DNA of 64,000 bases from assembly GCA_018340805.1 (NCBI GenBank), contig JACMZG010001911.1, positions 49,975,713 to 50,039,712 on the forward strand. Direction: 5' to 3'. Below the pieces are notes generated by a model. That model had not been told where the DNA came from. It was given only the letters and a program-made list of their open reading frames with translations, and did no database searches. Below, in pieces: positions 42,150-53,175 of the stretch. How positions within the stretch are numbered: the first letter of the stretch is position 1; every line of letters starts with the position of its first letter. Origin of the DNA: Microvelia longipes. Lineage: Eukaryota; Arthropoda; Insecta; Hemiptera; Veliidae. Both the position numbers and the translations under genes were made by a program.

Positions 42150-43798
42150 AATCTACAAGATTTCGAAACATCGTTTGATTCAACTTTAAACTCGACTGCA
42201 GAGAACTCTCTAAGTGAAGTTGATCTTTCTAATATTGCTCTACTAGACTATCTGGACGAGACGGCTTACACATATGACGAAGTCATGGCCTCAGCGGACT
42301 CAAAACAGTGAGAAGAAGCAATTCAAAGAGAATTGTCATCTTTAATTGAAAATAATGTTTGGACTGAAGTCAATAAACCTAGCAATTGCTCACCTGTTGA
42401 TTGCAAATAGGTTTTTAAGAAGAAAATTGTAAATGGTAACACTTTTTTCAAAGCTAGACTAGTTGCAAGAGGGTTTCAACAAACAGACGAACCTGATCTC
42501 AGTGAAATATATTCACCTGTTGCCAAGCTTCAAACTTTCAGAACGATATTGGCCGTTGCTAATCATAAAATTACTACCACCAGATGGACATCTGTAATGC
42601 GTTTCTAAACGGTAAGATAACTGAAGAAGTTTATTTAAATTTCCCTGCTGGAGTCAAGAAGTCTAAAAATAAAATATTAAAGCTCAACAGAGCAATATAT
42701 GGACTTAAAATGTCTCCAAAAACTTGGAATAACACTTTTGATAAGTTTCTTAAAGAACTAGGGTTCACAAAATCTACCTTAGACTACTGTTTGTATGTGA
42801 GAAATACAAAAGATGGAGTAGTATACATGTTGGTGTTTGTTGATGACTGCCTCCTAGCATCAAACAATATATCTCTTATTGAAAATATTAAACGACAAAT
42901 AGGGAATAAATTCAGAGCTAAAGACATGGGATATATCGATCAGTATTTAGGCATTAAAGTAGAGCAAGATTTGTCTAAAGGTGAATTGAAAATAAACCAA
43001 ATTGCATATCTGAAACAAATCCTAAAAAAATATAACCTGGAAGAGTGCAGGCCTGTTTACACCCCGATGGATCCCATAGGTAAAACTAACCTGTTTAAAA
43101 GGGAAAAATCTGAAAGTCCAGAGATAGAAAATGCCTGCCGTAGACTCATTGGAAGTCTTATGTATGCTAGGTAGTAGACCTGACCTAAGCGCAACCTTAT
43201 CTATATTAAGTAGGTATCAAAGTTGTGCTTCTAAAGAGTTGTGGGACGCACTGAAACGTGTGTTGAAGTACATATCGACTACTATTACATCCAAACTTGT
43301 TTATAAATTTAACGAACAAGCTCCTGTCTTAGAAACGTTCTCAGACTCTGACTGGGATGAGATCTTGTCGATAGAAAATCAACTTCAGGTCTGATCATTA
43401 AAGTTTTTGACTGCTGAGTGGTATGGGGCTCCAAGAAACAACAAAGCGTGTCCTTATCTAGCTGTGAAAGCGAGTATATTGCCCTCAGCGTGACAGCCAG
43501 TGAAGGGCTATGGTTGAAGCATCTGTTACATGATATCAATGTGACCTGTGACCACTTTGATGTGCACTGTGATAACCAGGGTGCCGTAACTATCGCCAAG
43601 ATCCCTGAAAGGAAGAAGCGTCTCAAACATATCGACATACGTTATCATTTTATTAGAGATCTTGTCGAGAAAGGAGTGGTCAGCATCAAATACTTAGCCA
43701 CCAGTCATCAGCCTGCTGATTTGTTTACCAAACCCCTCAATAGAACAAAATTCAAATACTTTTGCTCTATTATTGGTCTTAAAGAATTGAAGTAGTTT
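42150..43798 (+). pseudogene. Copia reverse transcriptase and RNase H
   Basis: The frame from about 42150 reads DYLDETAYTYDEVMASADSK, then a TGA (42309) where Trp is expected, EEAIQRELSSLIENNVW, a TAG (42418) in the WVFKKK box, and ARLVARGFQQTDE. After a frameshift near 42575 the open segment 42584-43174 gives MDICNAFLNGKITEEVYLN, LKLNRAIYGLKMSPKTWN and MLVFVDDCLLASNN, the catalytic FVDD box. The pair of aspartates is intact. After another shift, RRLIGSLMY overlaps PDLSATLSILSRYQS. RNase H follows: SDSDWDE, DRKSTSGLI, then 43418-43795 with SKKQQSVSLSSCESEYIALS, HCDNQGAVTIAK, KHIDIRYHFIRD and PADLFTKPL. These are the classic Copia RNase H blocks. Stop at about 43793. Confidence 0.95.
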
Positions 43799-44020
43799 TA
43801 TTTAAATTCAAATAATGAAGATTAATATTCTTTTAAATTTTTTTTCTCAAGGACTCTTTATATTTTAAATTCATAAAGTTAAATCACATTTCTTTTTTAA
43901 AAAAAAGTAAATTGTTTTAATATTCTTTTTAGTATAAAGTTCACAGAATATTATCTATTATTCTTTAATTTTTTTTTAATTTTTATTTAAAAAATGGGCT
44001 ACTTAATTTCCTATTTATTG
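43799..44020 (+). other. Copia 3' untranslated region
   Basis: A T-rich stretch between the pol stop and the polypurine tract. No coding content. Confidence 0.7.
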
Positions 44021-44028
44021 AGAGGGGG
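44021..44028 (+). promoter_or_regulatory. Polypurine tract (AGAGGGGG)
   Basis: A purine run immediately before the TG of the 3' LTR. In LTR elements it primes plus-strand DNA synthesis. Confidence 0.9.
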
Positions 44029-44206
44029 TGTTAAAATATAAATACTTAACCCGCAATGCACTAGTAAATAAAGACGCAAAACTTCTATGAAGAAACCTGG
44101 GTTTCCAATAATAAGTACGTGTTCGCATCCGATACCGGTACGTACCCGCTGTTCTATGATCACGAGTTTATTAATATTTTAATTAAATATTCATTTATTT
44201 CTAACA
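44029..44206 (+). mobile_element. 3' LTR of Copia retrotransposon
   Basis: TGTTAAAATATAAATACTTA to ATTTCTAACA, colinear with 36321-36493. Differences from the 5' LTR include a G/A near position 30, TAAAGACG versus TCAAGACG, and several small indels around GTTCTATGATCACG. Confidence 0.95.
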
Positions 44207-44211
44207 GTGTC
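44207..44211. repeat. Copia target site duplication, right (GTGTC)
   Basis: Matches 36316-36320. Confidence 0.9.
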
Positions 44212-44410
44212 AGTGATAAAATATATGATTGATTGAAAAAAGCACGAGAGGAACCATATAAATCGACGGCTCTTCTGTCTAGATTAGATGAAATATACCT
44301 GCACTTAAAATTAAAAGGAGTAGAACACTATCTTAGAGAGCTGGCAAAAAGGGCCCAACAACGTGGCCTACTTGCCTGGTAGTCACTTCAACCCACCCTC
44401 CATATTACTA
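44212..44410 (+). repeat. Downstream half of the Copia-interrupted repeat; block shared with 14.3 kb
   Basis: AGTGATAAAATATATG continues the pre-insertion sequence. Its last 70 bp (44338-44408) repeat the 14246-14326 block (GGCAAAAAGGGCCCAACAAC, then GTGGCCTACTTGCCTGG). An uninterrupted stretch reads ALLSRLDEIYLHLKLKG, then LRELAKRAQQRGLLAW, which looks peptide-like, but only in this copy. Probably the 3' part of a retroposon. Confidence 0.5.
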
Positions 44411-45344
44411 CTAGCTATAAATTAGTAGATACTACAACATATTCGTATGCGTATGTGCTGTATCAAGAGATATGAGTCAGGTATTATTGGTTAGTAAATA
44501 CTACTTATTGATATTATAGATAGTAAATTACTTAGTATATACAGATTGTAATCTAGATATGAGATATTATAGATATCTTATTGTAAATAACACATTATAA
44601 ATTGTAGATACGTTTTAGATTCGTAGATGCGACTTCATATGTGCTAAGAGATATGTGATCATGTTTATCAAGTCATATTAATTTTAGACTAATTATAGAT
44701 TAGTAGATGCTACTTTTTAATCAATTTCTGAATTATTTATATATTTATTTAAATTATTTACAAAAAAATTTGAAATGAATTCTTCCTATTTCTATTTTGC
44801 TAGTTTTATATATTTACTTTTGCGATTGTTTCTCTTCATCCACTTTTATTACAATACAAACATTGGAAGCAAAGGAATTAAAGTCTCTTCAATATGTAGC
44901 AATACATTGAAGATTTCTCGGTAAAACCATAAAACAAGCCTCTAATGAAATACTATTCCAAAATGTCACCGTACCCGAGAGATTCCCCCACCTATCCGCA
45001 TATTCGACTCAAACATTTAAATAATGTATGCACCTTATTATAATTATACGCTTTTTCATCCTAACAAATAAATAAATTTATTACGAGTAAAAAGTTCATA
45101 TTTCTGAAAACAATAAATAATGAATTTTTAGCACCTCATTTTCAAATCAAATGTACTTATTATTTACTAATAATGTTTTGCCTAAGGCGTTGTGTTATTT
45201 TAAAATTAGTTAATTTATTAGAAGCTGTGAGTCATACATGTTAAATATGTCTTTGTAGGAGTTTCTTGTAAGATTGTCGTGTGTATTTTTTTGCAGGGTT
45301 AATATACAGACTGAAGGTTGAACAAGAACCGAAATTATATTTAA
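44411..45344. other. AT-rich intergenic DNA
   Basis: 44420-44700 repeats the words TAGTAGATACTAC / AGATATGAG loosely. No gene is seen. Confidence 0.35.
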
Positions 45345-45405
45345 AATTACATGACAAATAATTGATTTGTAAATAAATACTTGTTGCAAGTACAAGTAAA
45401 TACTT
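45345..45405 (+). repeat. Direct repeat, copy 1 (partner 46253-46317)
   Basis: Both copies share GACAAATAATTGATTTGTAA, AATAAATACTTGT(T/A)GCAAG and TACAAGTAAATAC(T/C)TC. They lie about 850 bp apart in the same orientation. Confidence 0.8.
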
Positions 45406-46252
45406 CAACAGCCCTTTCGACAAAATCTTTCGACTGATCCATGAACACCTCCTCATCGAGATCTTCATTCAAATATGCTGTTGTGAAACATCCATTTAGA
45501 GTAGCACTAGGTTATATTTAGACGTCATGCTAACCTAGCATGACGGTTATTTAGGAGTAACCCAGCATGATAACCTGGCATATTAGGGATTGTAAATCCC
45601 TTAGGGTCATTACAGGGGCTATAATTTATTTGAGTGATTTTTTTTGGAGTATACTAGCACCCAAATTAGGTCTATATGAGTCCCCCCTGATTCGTTCATT
45701 TGGTTTGTCAATTGAACCAATTCAATGATATACTTAGAATTCAAGTTTCTTGGATCACCATTTGATGTCACATCACTGTCAGGGCTATCGGGATAAGTAA
45801 TTTCTGATAAATTATTGTTATTTACTACTGTAAATATCATCAATAAATGAAAGGAAATATTTATTTCCACTGAGTGAGGACAGTTTCATGGTGCATGAGA
45901 GTGAATCAGCTCCAACACTGAGTTGGGTTTACTTGTTAATTTAGGAAATGGTGAACGAGTATGAAGTAACATACGTCAAACATATCTTTAATAATATTTA
46001 TATTTAGTCCGTGGAATGTTTTGAATTCAACAACCAAGTCACCAAAATTTACTTCAAACGCCAGGTGGCAATAGAAATTGATTTTTGTTTAAATTTTCGT
46101 GTCATTCTGTTTTAGATGAGTACTATAGTAGCAAAAGCCTTTTGATCCTTCTTGCACCACCGATGAGAGATGTGTCTAACGGATCAGGTTTTAGATTTGT
46201 ACCACTGACAGTCCTACGGTTCGGTATAGTAATTTGGTAATTATATTAATTA
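45406..46252. other. DNA between the two direct repeats
   Basis: 45520-45600 holds three tandem-like CTAACCTAGCATGA(C/T) words. The 83-codon minus frame at 45619-45870 has no recognisable domain. Repeats at the ends could be a duplication or a pair of short terminal repeats, but no PBS or PPT is seen. Confidence 0.4.
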
Positions 46253-46317
46253 TTACGTGACAAATAATTGATTTGTAAATGAATAAATACTTGTAGCAAG
46301 TACAAGTAAATACCTCC
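46253..46317 (+). repeat. Direct repeat, copy 2
   Basis: See 45345-45405. It carries a 4-bp AATG insertion relative to copy 1. Confidence 0.8.
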
Positions 46318-46669
46318 AATAATTTTGATTAATATTTTCAACTTATTATTGTAGAAAAATCCTGTTACTTATTTAAAGAAAATGTTATGCTGTTTTCTAA
46401 ATCTTAAAAGTTATTTTTTAGGGTTGAGATTGGACACTAAAGTGGCTACAGATTTTATGTAAATATAATATTTTCCTGGATACATTTATATTATATTGAA
46501 ATCATTGTTTGGTTGTATGATAGCGTATATATAAATATTTTTCACATAATTGTATACATTTTTAGGCTGTTTTTTTTGCCTAATAAATATTTATATTCAT
46601 TTAGCAAATTTTCATTAGAAAATGACACCTAGGAATTTGTTCAGATGATAGAAGAGGAGGAGAAGGGAG
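46318..46669. other. AT-rich intergenic DNA
   Basis: No feature recognised. Confidence 0.35.
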
Positions 46670-46965
46670 CATAGAGATCTAGAGGGACTCTATTGGTTGA
46701 ATTTTGAAACATCGAAAAAATAACCTGATCACCTTCAACTATCAATAATCAAATAAACAGAACAAAATTACAGTGAATTATATAGCAGAACGCTGAAAAT
46801 ATAAATCAAAACACAAACAATGTGCAGGAACCCGAAAAAAAATTCTTATAACCTTAACTTACTCTTAGACGAGGTTAAACAGAGCCCCTGAGGGCCCCAA
46901 AATTATATTTCAGGACTCTTAATAAATTGAGATAGGCTATGCCCCCTCTAGTATATATCTCTATG
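46670..46965. mobile_element. hAT-type MITE, family CATAGAGATAT, copy 5
   Basis: It begins CATAGAGATCTAGAGGGACT and ends GCCCCCTCTAGTATATATCT, then CTATG. Internal TTTTGAAACATCGAAAAAAT and AACGCTGAAAATATAAATC match copy 1. The flanking octamers (GAAGGGAG and GGAGTGGG) match only in part, so this insertion may be older or its flank mutated. Confidence 0.85.
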
Positions 46966-47096
46966 GGAGTGGGGTCTAAGTTCATATTTCATGCACATGC
47001 ACTTAGGCTATTATCTTTTGGTCAAAATCTAAGGTCTTGTCAAGATAATATTACTGAAATAAACAATTTGAATACATTTTTAGAAAATTATTCTCA
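46966..47096. other. Short intergenic DNA
   Basis: Nothing recognised. Confidence 0.3.
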
Positions 47097-47325
47097 AATT
47101 TAGGCTCTGTCGGCGCCCTAATGAGTTAGACGTGACGAAATAGAGTGGGACATGACATTATTTCGAGCCATTAATGATGACGAATGTCGAATGATGGAAC
47201 AGTTCCCAGGTGTAGCATTGCATTTTGCTTGTTACATTTCCTAGGTGTCTCTCGCACAATTTCATTGAGTCAACTATTCATGTTTTGCAAAACTCGGTAG
47301 TATCAAATTATATACCTTTTTAGAA
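47097..47325 (+). repeat. Dispersed repeat AB, copy 1 (hammerhead-like block A plus block B)
   Basis: Block A (47101-47165) is the reverse complement of 53935-53999. Block B (47171-47325, GATGACGAATGTCGAATGAT ... AACTCGGTAGTATCAAAT) matches 54060-54205 directly. So the relative orientation of A and B is flipped between the two copies. A third, partial B lies at 56206-56272 in reverse. Confidence 0.8.
47105..47145 (+). ncRNA. Type III hammerhead-like motif, diverged copy
   Basis: The order is CTCTGT, C, GGCGCC, CTAATGA, GTTAGACGTGAC, GAAA, TAGAG. CTCTGT can pair with A-TAGAG (one G-U) as stem III, and GTT/GAC closes stem II over 6 nt. The core has CTAATGA instead of CTGATGA, a change at an essential G, so it should be inactive. 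Confidence 0.5.
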
Positions 47326-48299
47326 AGGTTATAACACTAACGTTTTAGCATTTTAAGGTGCTAAAGTGACAAGTTATAAAATCCATTAAATTTGTTTACC
47401 TTTAACTCTAAAGTTAGACTCTAAAGTTCATTGGAAATGCGAGTGGTATTTATAGAGCGAGAAAAACAAGTCCGAAGTTGCAAAGAAAATTTCCGAGTTA
47501 CCCTGTACCCCAATTTATCTTTCACAATTCGTTCTAAGCGTCCCACTACTCTTTAGATTAAGGACGTAAAAAACGATTCATTCAAATAAAAATATAAAAT
47601 ATATTTTTTTGTGATAATAAAGATATTAAGATACGTATGCCAGACTTTATACTATTAAATTTATTTATATCCACAAAGTGTGGGTGAAATAGATGACTCT
47701 GCTTTAAAATACTTTTGTAATATGGCGACTTAGTGATGACCCTTCTGTATGTTAATGAGGTCAGACGTATAAAACACCTCTAATACTTAAAATCTTCATG
47801 TTGACTATATCTTAAGAATTTGTATATCCCCTCATGCTTTCATATTTAAATATATACTTCGTAAAATCAAATATATGTAAAATTATAAGTCCTTAATCGT
47901 AACAATGATACATAAAATAATTTTAATTAATTCTGTTCCTGTAATTTTATTGTTTTCTTTATTGTGTTTTAAAACATTTTATTTATGCATTTATGTACTT
48001 TTGTGATAAATTATTTATAACTTTTGTTATAATGTGTTAAAATTTAAGCATATTATTACTTAATCTAGCTTCATTTTTATTAATTCCTACTGGATCTTAA
48101 TTTTATTTTTTTTAAGTCTAAACAAATATATAACTTGAAGACATAAGTTGCATTAAATAATTTTGTTTTAGGAAAATAAATTATCAAATCATTTTACTTT
48201 TTTATTGATGCACACGTTTTCATATTTATTGACATAAAAACAAAATGTAAGTTTTGTTTTCAATCTCTATTATAATAATGTCACCAAAATTTATCTTTT
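47326..48299. other. AT-rich intergenic DNA
   Basis: A single GAGCGAGAAAAACAAGTCCG at about 47456 is a lone unit of the 18.9-kb tandem motif. Otherwise nothing is recognised. Confidence 0.4.
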
Positions 48300-48835
48300 A
48301 TGTTATTTAGTTAGATAGAGAAGGGTTTGGACTTAAAGGGCTCAGACCTACATCTCAAGGGGCCTAATGGGGATACCATCATTGGCTCAAGTCTTCATAT
48401 GGGGCCTTATACGTCTAGGTATAATGAATAGGGGCTTTAAAACTCCAAAATTTAGACTATATTTTTAATTACACAAAAAACAATTATCTAGAGCCCTCTT
48501 ATGCTGCTTTAGAGCCCCGATCGAGTATGCTAGGGCCCTTTTCGGCCCTAGTCTTCCGTATGGGCCCCTTAGGAACCTTGAAGACCTTATATTGACTTGA
48601 CCTATTGGTCAAGTCAATATAAAAGTATTGGGCCCCTTTGACTCTGATGTTATGTATATATTATATAATTATGATAAATAAATATATTTATATGTTCGAA
48701 GCTTAAAAATATTTAATATAGTAATAATTGATTCTTTTAATTTTCGTTGTTTTTTCTTTCAATTCATTTTTGGCTGAGGGGCCCAAGGAGTGCTGCCGCC
48801 CTCACTCTTACTGGCCAATCCACCCCTGTGTTGTA
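48300..48835. repeat. Unidentified repeat-like stretch rich in GGGCCT/AGGGGCC words
   Basis: Words such as AAGGGGCC, TGGGGCCTTA, AGGGCCCTTTTCGG and TGGGCCCCTT recur every 30-70 bp from 48335 to 48640. A hairpin lies at about 48591-48625: TTGACTTGACC/GGTCAAGTCAA. No ORF is present. It resembles the CCCC/ATAAATTT-rich family at 7.1 and 54.3 kb in style only. Confidence 0.4.
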
Positions 48836-50571
48836 TTATATAAGTTACTATGAGTGTTACTACATTTTTTATTATTTAAATATTATAAAAATATAGCTCT
48901 AATTCAAACATTCAGCTCTGATCAAGCATTTTTGCTTGATCAAGCTTCAGGTTTATCGCTAATCTATTAATACCGGGTTTAGCTCTTTCAAATCTACCAT
49001 TTAGCTGAGAAATCGGGAAAAACAACTTTCATAAACTTGTCTTAATGATACGTCCAACACACGCGTCTCCATGAAGTGGTCTACTAGTACAAGTCTCCTA
49101 CTACATTACGCGTTGCAGGCCAAAGGCAAATATTCAAGTAAGGAATGTACTTGAAAATTCGCGAACCATCGCAAGCCAAAGACCACTGGAGGACAAGTTA
49201 AATTTCGCTAATAATATAACAAAATAGGTACCAAAAAAATACAAAACAAATACTCAAGCTATTTCTCTCAACTTGCCAAAGGCCCGCGAAAGAGTAGCAT
49301 CAAATTGGCTAGTGGCGAATAATCATTCTTTTGAATTTCTTCTTTATGCCAAAAAAAGGTTGCTCTCCCTAGCATTATATCTGATTGGTTCTGCCATAAT
49401 ATTCGACATGGGAAACGTCCTTTTGCGAATTTTAATTCTTCTTGAATAGGTATAAGACTCTGATTTAAATATTTATTCAAATTTGTATCCTTATGTAAAG
49501 ATAATCTTTAACATCATATAAACAAAAGGATTATCTATACCAAATAATAAACAAAGTGTAATTTGAGTTATTTACAAGTTTTAGGGTAACCCCTTTTTAA
49601 CCTTTCTAACCTCCGAAAAGTCCAAAACCAAACAAACTATTAACGTCTCTTTTTACGTAACAACAAACGTAAAAAGCTTCCAGTAACATCATTTATTTCG
49701 AAGTTCGAAAATATAAAAAAAGTGTTAAAAATATTATTAATAAGAAGAAAAAATTCAAAATACCAAAAACTGTTATGAAAGCGAAGTTGTATGGGAAATG
49801 AATAATGCTTTGAGTTTAACCAATTAATACATGAAGTGAAGTCTGTATTGTTCTTTGACATTTGTTAGCTTTTAAAGTTTTTTTTGCTGCGATGACTTTT
49901 CGTTTTATAACCTATTATACTGTATTACCTATTTTTATTTATACCTATTAAACTTTTTCTTATGTCTATTCAAAGTTTAATTTTTATTATCAATATATTT
50001 TGTTTTAGTAAATTTTCAAAAGAGTACATTGCTCTTATTTTTATAAGATAAGATAAGATAAGATAATCCATTATTAGATTTCATTAGAAATATTAATTTT
50101 GTCAATAATTATTGCTTCCCGTTCAAGTTAAGAAAGGGAAGGGTAGCCGTAGAGAATGGGAGAATGGGGCAGTAACTATTTTATCATTTATTTAATTTTT
50201 CGCCCTAATATTCCAAGGGTCCTAATATTCCAAAAGTAAGTTGTTGTCCTTTTGTGTTATATGCAATACATGTGGAATTTGTTATGCTACGGTGTAAAAG
50301 TATTGTACAAAAAATCAATTCTTATGAGAAGAAGAGTGACTAGGTTATAACAAAAGTTTAAAACTACGTCTTGGAAATTTACAATTTTCAAAGATGCCCC
50401 TAAATATAAAATTTAGAAAAAGTAATTATTAGTAAAATGATGTCTTATAGTTGATTTTAAAGTTTTTTGACTCCAGCAAGATTGGAATGTCTAGTTTGCG
50501 CACGCTCTTTATAATATTTTTAAGTAAATAAGTATTAAAAGCAGTCTGCGGCGCGGACAGAACTATGCATT
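48836..50571. other. Intergenic DNA
   Basis: Short minus frames at 49268-49480 and 49640-49861 show no domain. 50043-50068 is a five-copy (GATAA)n run. Otherwise AT-rich. Confidence 0.4.
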
Positions 50572-50680
50572 TCATAAATAATGAATGAAATGAAGTCTCT
50601 TCACAAAATAGAACTTCATTGACAAAGCGCTTTCAACCTAAATAGAGGCCATCATTAGTGCAAAACCTAACAAATAAGGA
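50572..50680 (-). mobile_element. Inverted terminal copy of Penelope-like element (left)
   Basis: Its reverse complement matches 51645-51750 block for block: TTGTTAGGTTTTGCACT, GATGGCCTCTA, CGAAAGCGCTTTGTCAA or GAAAGCGCTTTGTCAATGAA, TTTTGTGAAGAGACTT, TTTCATTCATTATTTAT. Penelope-like elements commonly carry terminal copies, often with the left one inverted. It includes a hammerhead-like core at 50631-50658 (CTAATGA, T, GGCCT/AGGTT hairpin, GAAAG). Confidence 0.8.
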
Positions 50681-50756
50681 AATAAAATAAGTAAAACACA
50701 AAAAGAATTGCTTAAAAAATTATTATCAAAATTTTGTGGATTCAACATCGGTGGAT

Positions 50757-51479
50757 CCATAAAAAGGCTGCGTTCAACTCGTTCATTCATAGACTCGTCA
50801 ACTACCCTCTGGATGACCTAGCCTATAGTAAAGAGGTTATAATGTAACCTCCATAATATAGCTAACTTTAATAGTAACGATCCATTATATAGCTTTGGCT
50901 AATGGCAAAGCTATAAATATGATAGATAACCTTATTAAGAAGAAATTTCGTAAGTTGGCTCTAAAAGCTATGAGCGATGGATCTGAAACTAGTCAAGACA
51001 ACCTACAGTGGTGTTCTATTATCTATTTAGAAACTATTTCACCGCTCTTTGCATCTGTCCTTAAAAGGAATATTGTTAGGGTAACTTTTTCTTGTATCAG
51101 AACATTAAGAAACCTTTTAAGCGGCGTAATTTACATGGTGCAATGTGGTATATGCCAAGTGGAATATTTAGGTCAAACGGGTAAGAACATAATCACGAGG
51201 GCGAGGGAACATCAATTCAGGACGAACAGTAAATTTTATCAACATTTGTTAGCTGAAAATCATTCTAATGGCCCTCATAAAGTCGGATGTCTTCATTTTG
51301 TTAACAAAGGTCTGAAAATGGACTTTTTGGAAAAATTGGAGATTGAAAGGAGTCAGAATAGAGTTGGCGATCTAAACATGAATGAGACAGGAGAATCATC
51401 CCCTCTTCTGAGAACTATGCTACAAGCGCCATCGCCTCCTACTGTCAGTCTGACTCTCATATTCAATAAAAAAACGTAG
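50757..51479 (+). pseudogene. Penelope-like element C-terminal part with GIY-YIG endonuclease
   Basis: The open frame 50895-51479 has the GIY-YIG core: GVIYMVQCGICQVEYLGQTG, then a TRAREH helix. VIYMV and EYLGQTG stand in for the GIY and YIG strands, and CGIC is the Cys pair typical of Penelope-type GIY-YIG domains. The stretch upstream (KKAAFNSFIHRLVNYPLDD at about 50757-50815, then LANGKAINMIDNLIKKKF) is the linker between RT and endonuclease, separated by a short out-of-frame part. The RT itself is missing. The catalytic Arg and a Glu further on (about residues 140-175) cannot be assigned with certainty. The ATG at 50895 is internal to the original protein, not a real start. GIY-YIG nicks DNA to prime integration. 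Confidence 0.88.
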
Positions 51480-51644
51480 ACTTAATTCTTTTCTTTTTTA
51501 CATCTCAACTGTAGTTATTTTATTTTTACTTATTTTATTTATTATTTTTTCTTGTATTTTATTTAATTTTTTTGTCTCGTTTTCATACTTTTGCTCATTG
51601 TTTGTTAAGTAATTTTTTTTTGTATTTTACTTATTTTATTTGCT

Positions 51645-51750
51645 TGTTTGTTAGGTTTTGCACTGGATGGCCTCTAGGCAGGTCGAAAGCGCTTTGTCAA
51701 TAAAATTTTTATTTTGTGGAGAGACTTATTTTCTTTCATTATTTATAATA
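51645..51750 (+). mobile_element. Terminal copy of Penelope-like element (right)
   Basis: Direct-orientation partner of 50572-50680, lying downstream of the GIY-YIG stop. A hammerhead-like core at 51663-51688 reads CTGGAT, GGCCT/AGGTC hairpin, GAAAGC. It lacks two bases of the CUGANGA box compared with the left copy. Confidence 0.8.
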
Positions 51751-52914
51751 GACTTCATTCACGCTCACTCTTAGGATATGCAATTTATTTTATTTCCTTT
51801 CAGCAGAGTTGGTTGCTATTTTTTAACTGATAAAATTTTATATATATTAAGCTCAAGAAATCGAAAAAATTTAAAAAAACGGACAGAGGGTAATCCGTTT
51901 TCCTCTTTTATTTACTTTAGTTTTTTATGTATCAGATTTTTCTTTATATCATCTTCAACTATTAACATATAAATTTGACATACATCCCAAAAGTTAAGTA
52001 TAATGTTAGGATGGAAACATCAAATTATTTTTCCGTCTGAAAAATTTTTTTTTTATAGGTCTATAATAAGCACGAAATCTAGCGAATTTTTATAAGTAAA
52101 TGTCGTTTATTATAATATAAATTTTAAGTTGGCAGTAAATATTAATGAGATCCATCCAAGGTAAATTACATTCCAATATTTTGGACGTGATAGTCTTAAC
52201 CATTTTCTACTAATTTCCTATAAGATGGCAAACTGATATTCTTAAAATATATGTTCTAAAAAATGTCATCCATCTATTTAAATCACATATAACACGATTC
52301 ATATAAATTATTAAGGTGAAATACCATAAAAGTAGTAAGTAATTTTACAATAAAAGCTCAAAAAGTCACTCCAACCTTAATGTTCACAGCAATTGAACTC
52401 TTTAACAATTGTAAGTTAGGAAGTTTTGAAATACAATGACCTTTATTTCGGGTTTTGATTGAAGTTCTTTTTAGAGTAATCTTTTTTTAAAAATAGTAAG
52501 GAATGAGAGGATAAGAAATTCTAGATAAACAAATGGTCGATCATTTGTAACGATATAAGGTAACCAACGCCTCGCCACTATGACATTAGAAAAATAACGA
52601 ATAATTCATTTGAAGTTGTAGGAGTAGAACTGAAGGAACTTAAAAATTACGCAAAATGAAGAACGTTTAACGAGAAGCTGACCTTAGCCCCCCGACTAGA
52701 ACTGGTATTTTGGATGTCGCAGAACATTTTGCCATAAAAACGATTCCTGATCTTCCTAACCTGGATTTTATTCAAAACTTGCATACTGTTTTATTGAAAC
52801 ATCTTTATGAAACTTTTTATCATTAACTTCATTGTTTTATTGTTGAAGATTGTGAAATTCTTTACTAAATAACTTTAATGAACTTTTGATTAAACAAATT
52901 GGGTTCAGGGTACC
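51751..52914. other. AT-rich intergenic DNA
   Basis: No coding similarity; frames are short. Nothing else is seen. Confidence 0.4.
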
Positions 52915-53175
52915 ACGGTATTTTTCCACACAAATTCGGACTCGCTTCGCTTTTATTCAGAATGTCGTGATGGCACTAGTTATTACTTCGGTCTCGCTGC
53001 GCTCGACCTCGAATCAGGATGGTTATCCAAAGTCTAAAATCTAGGGTATTATGACTTTGGATTCGCTTCGTCCGTCCTTAGAATACCGTGATTATCCAAA
53101 GCTTAAGTTAGTATTACTTCGGTCTTGTCGCGCTCGACCTCGGAATGAAATGGTTAGCCTAAGTCTAGAGTGTTA
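52915..53175 (-). repeat. Inverted-orientation array of the GCGAAGCGAGTCC-type motif
   Basis: Blocks (T/C)GGACTCGCTTCGCTT, TCGGTCTCGCTGCGCTCGAC, TGGATTCGCTTCGTCCGTC and TCGGTCTTGTCGCGCTCGAC recur about every 60-70 bp, separated by ATGGTTATCCAAAGTCTA-like text. This is a degenerate tandem array related to 18721-19045 on the opposite strand. Confidence 0.75.

Noticed and set aside
43309..43638. Minus-strand frame over the Copia RNase H
   Set aside because: It is a shadow of the plus-strand RNase H, which has clear conserved blocks.
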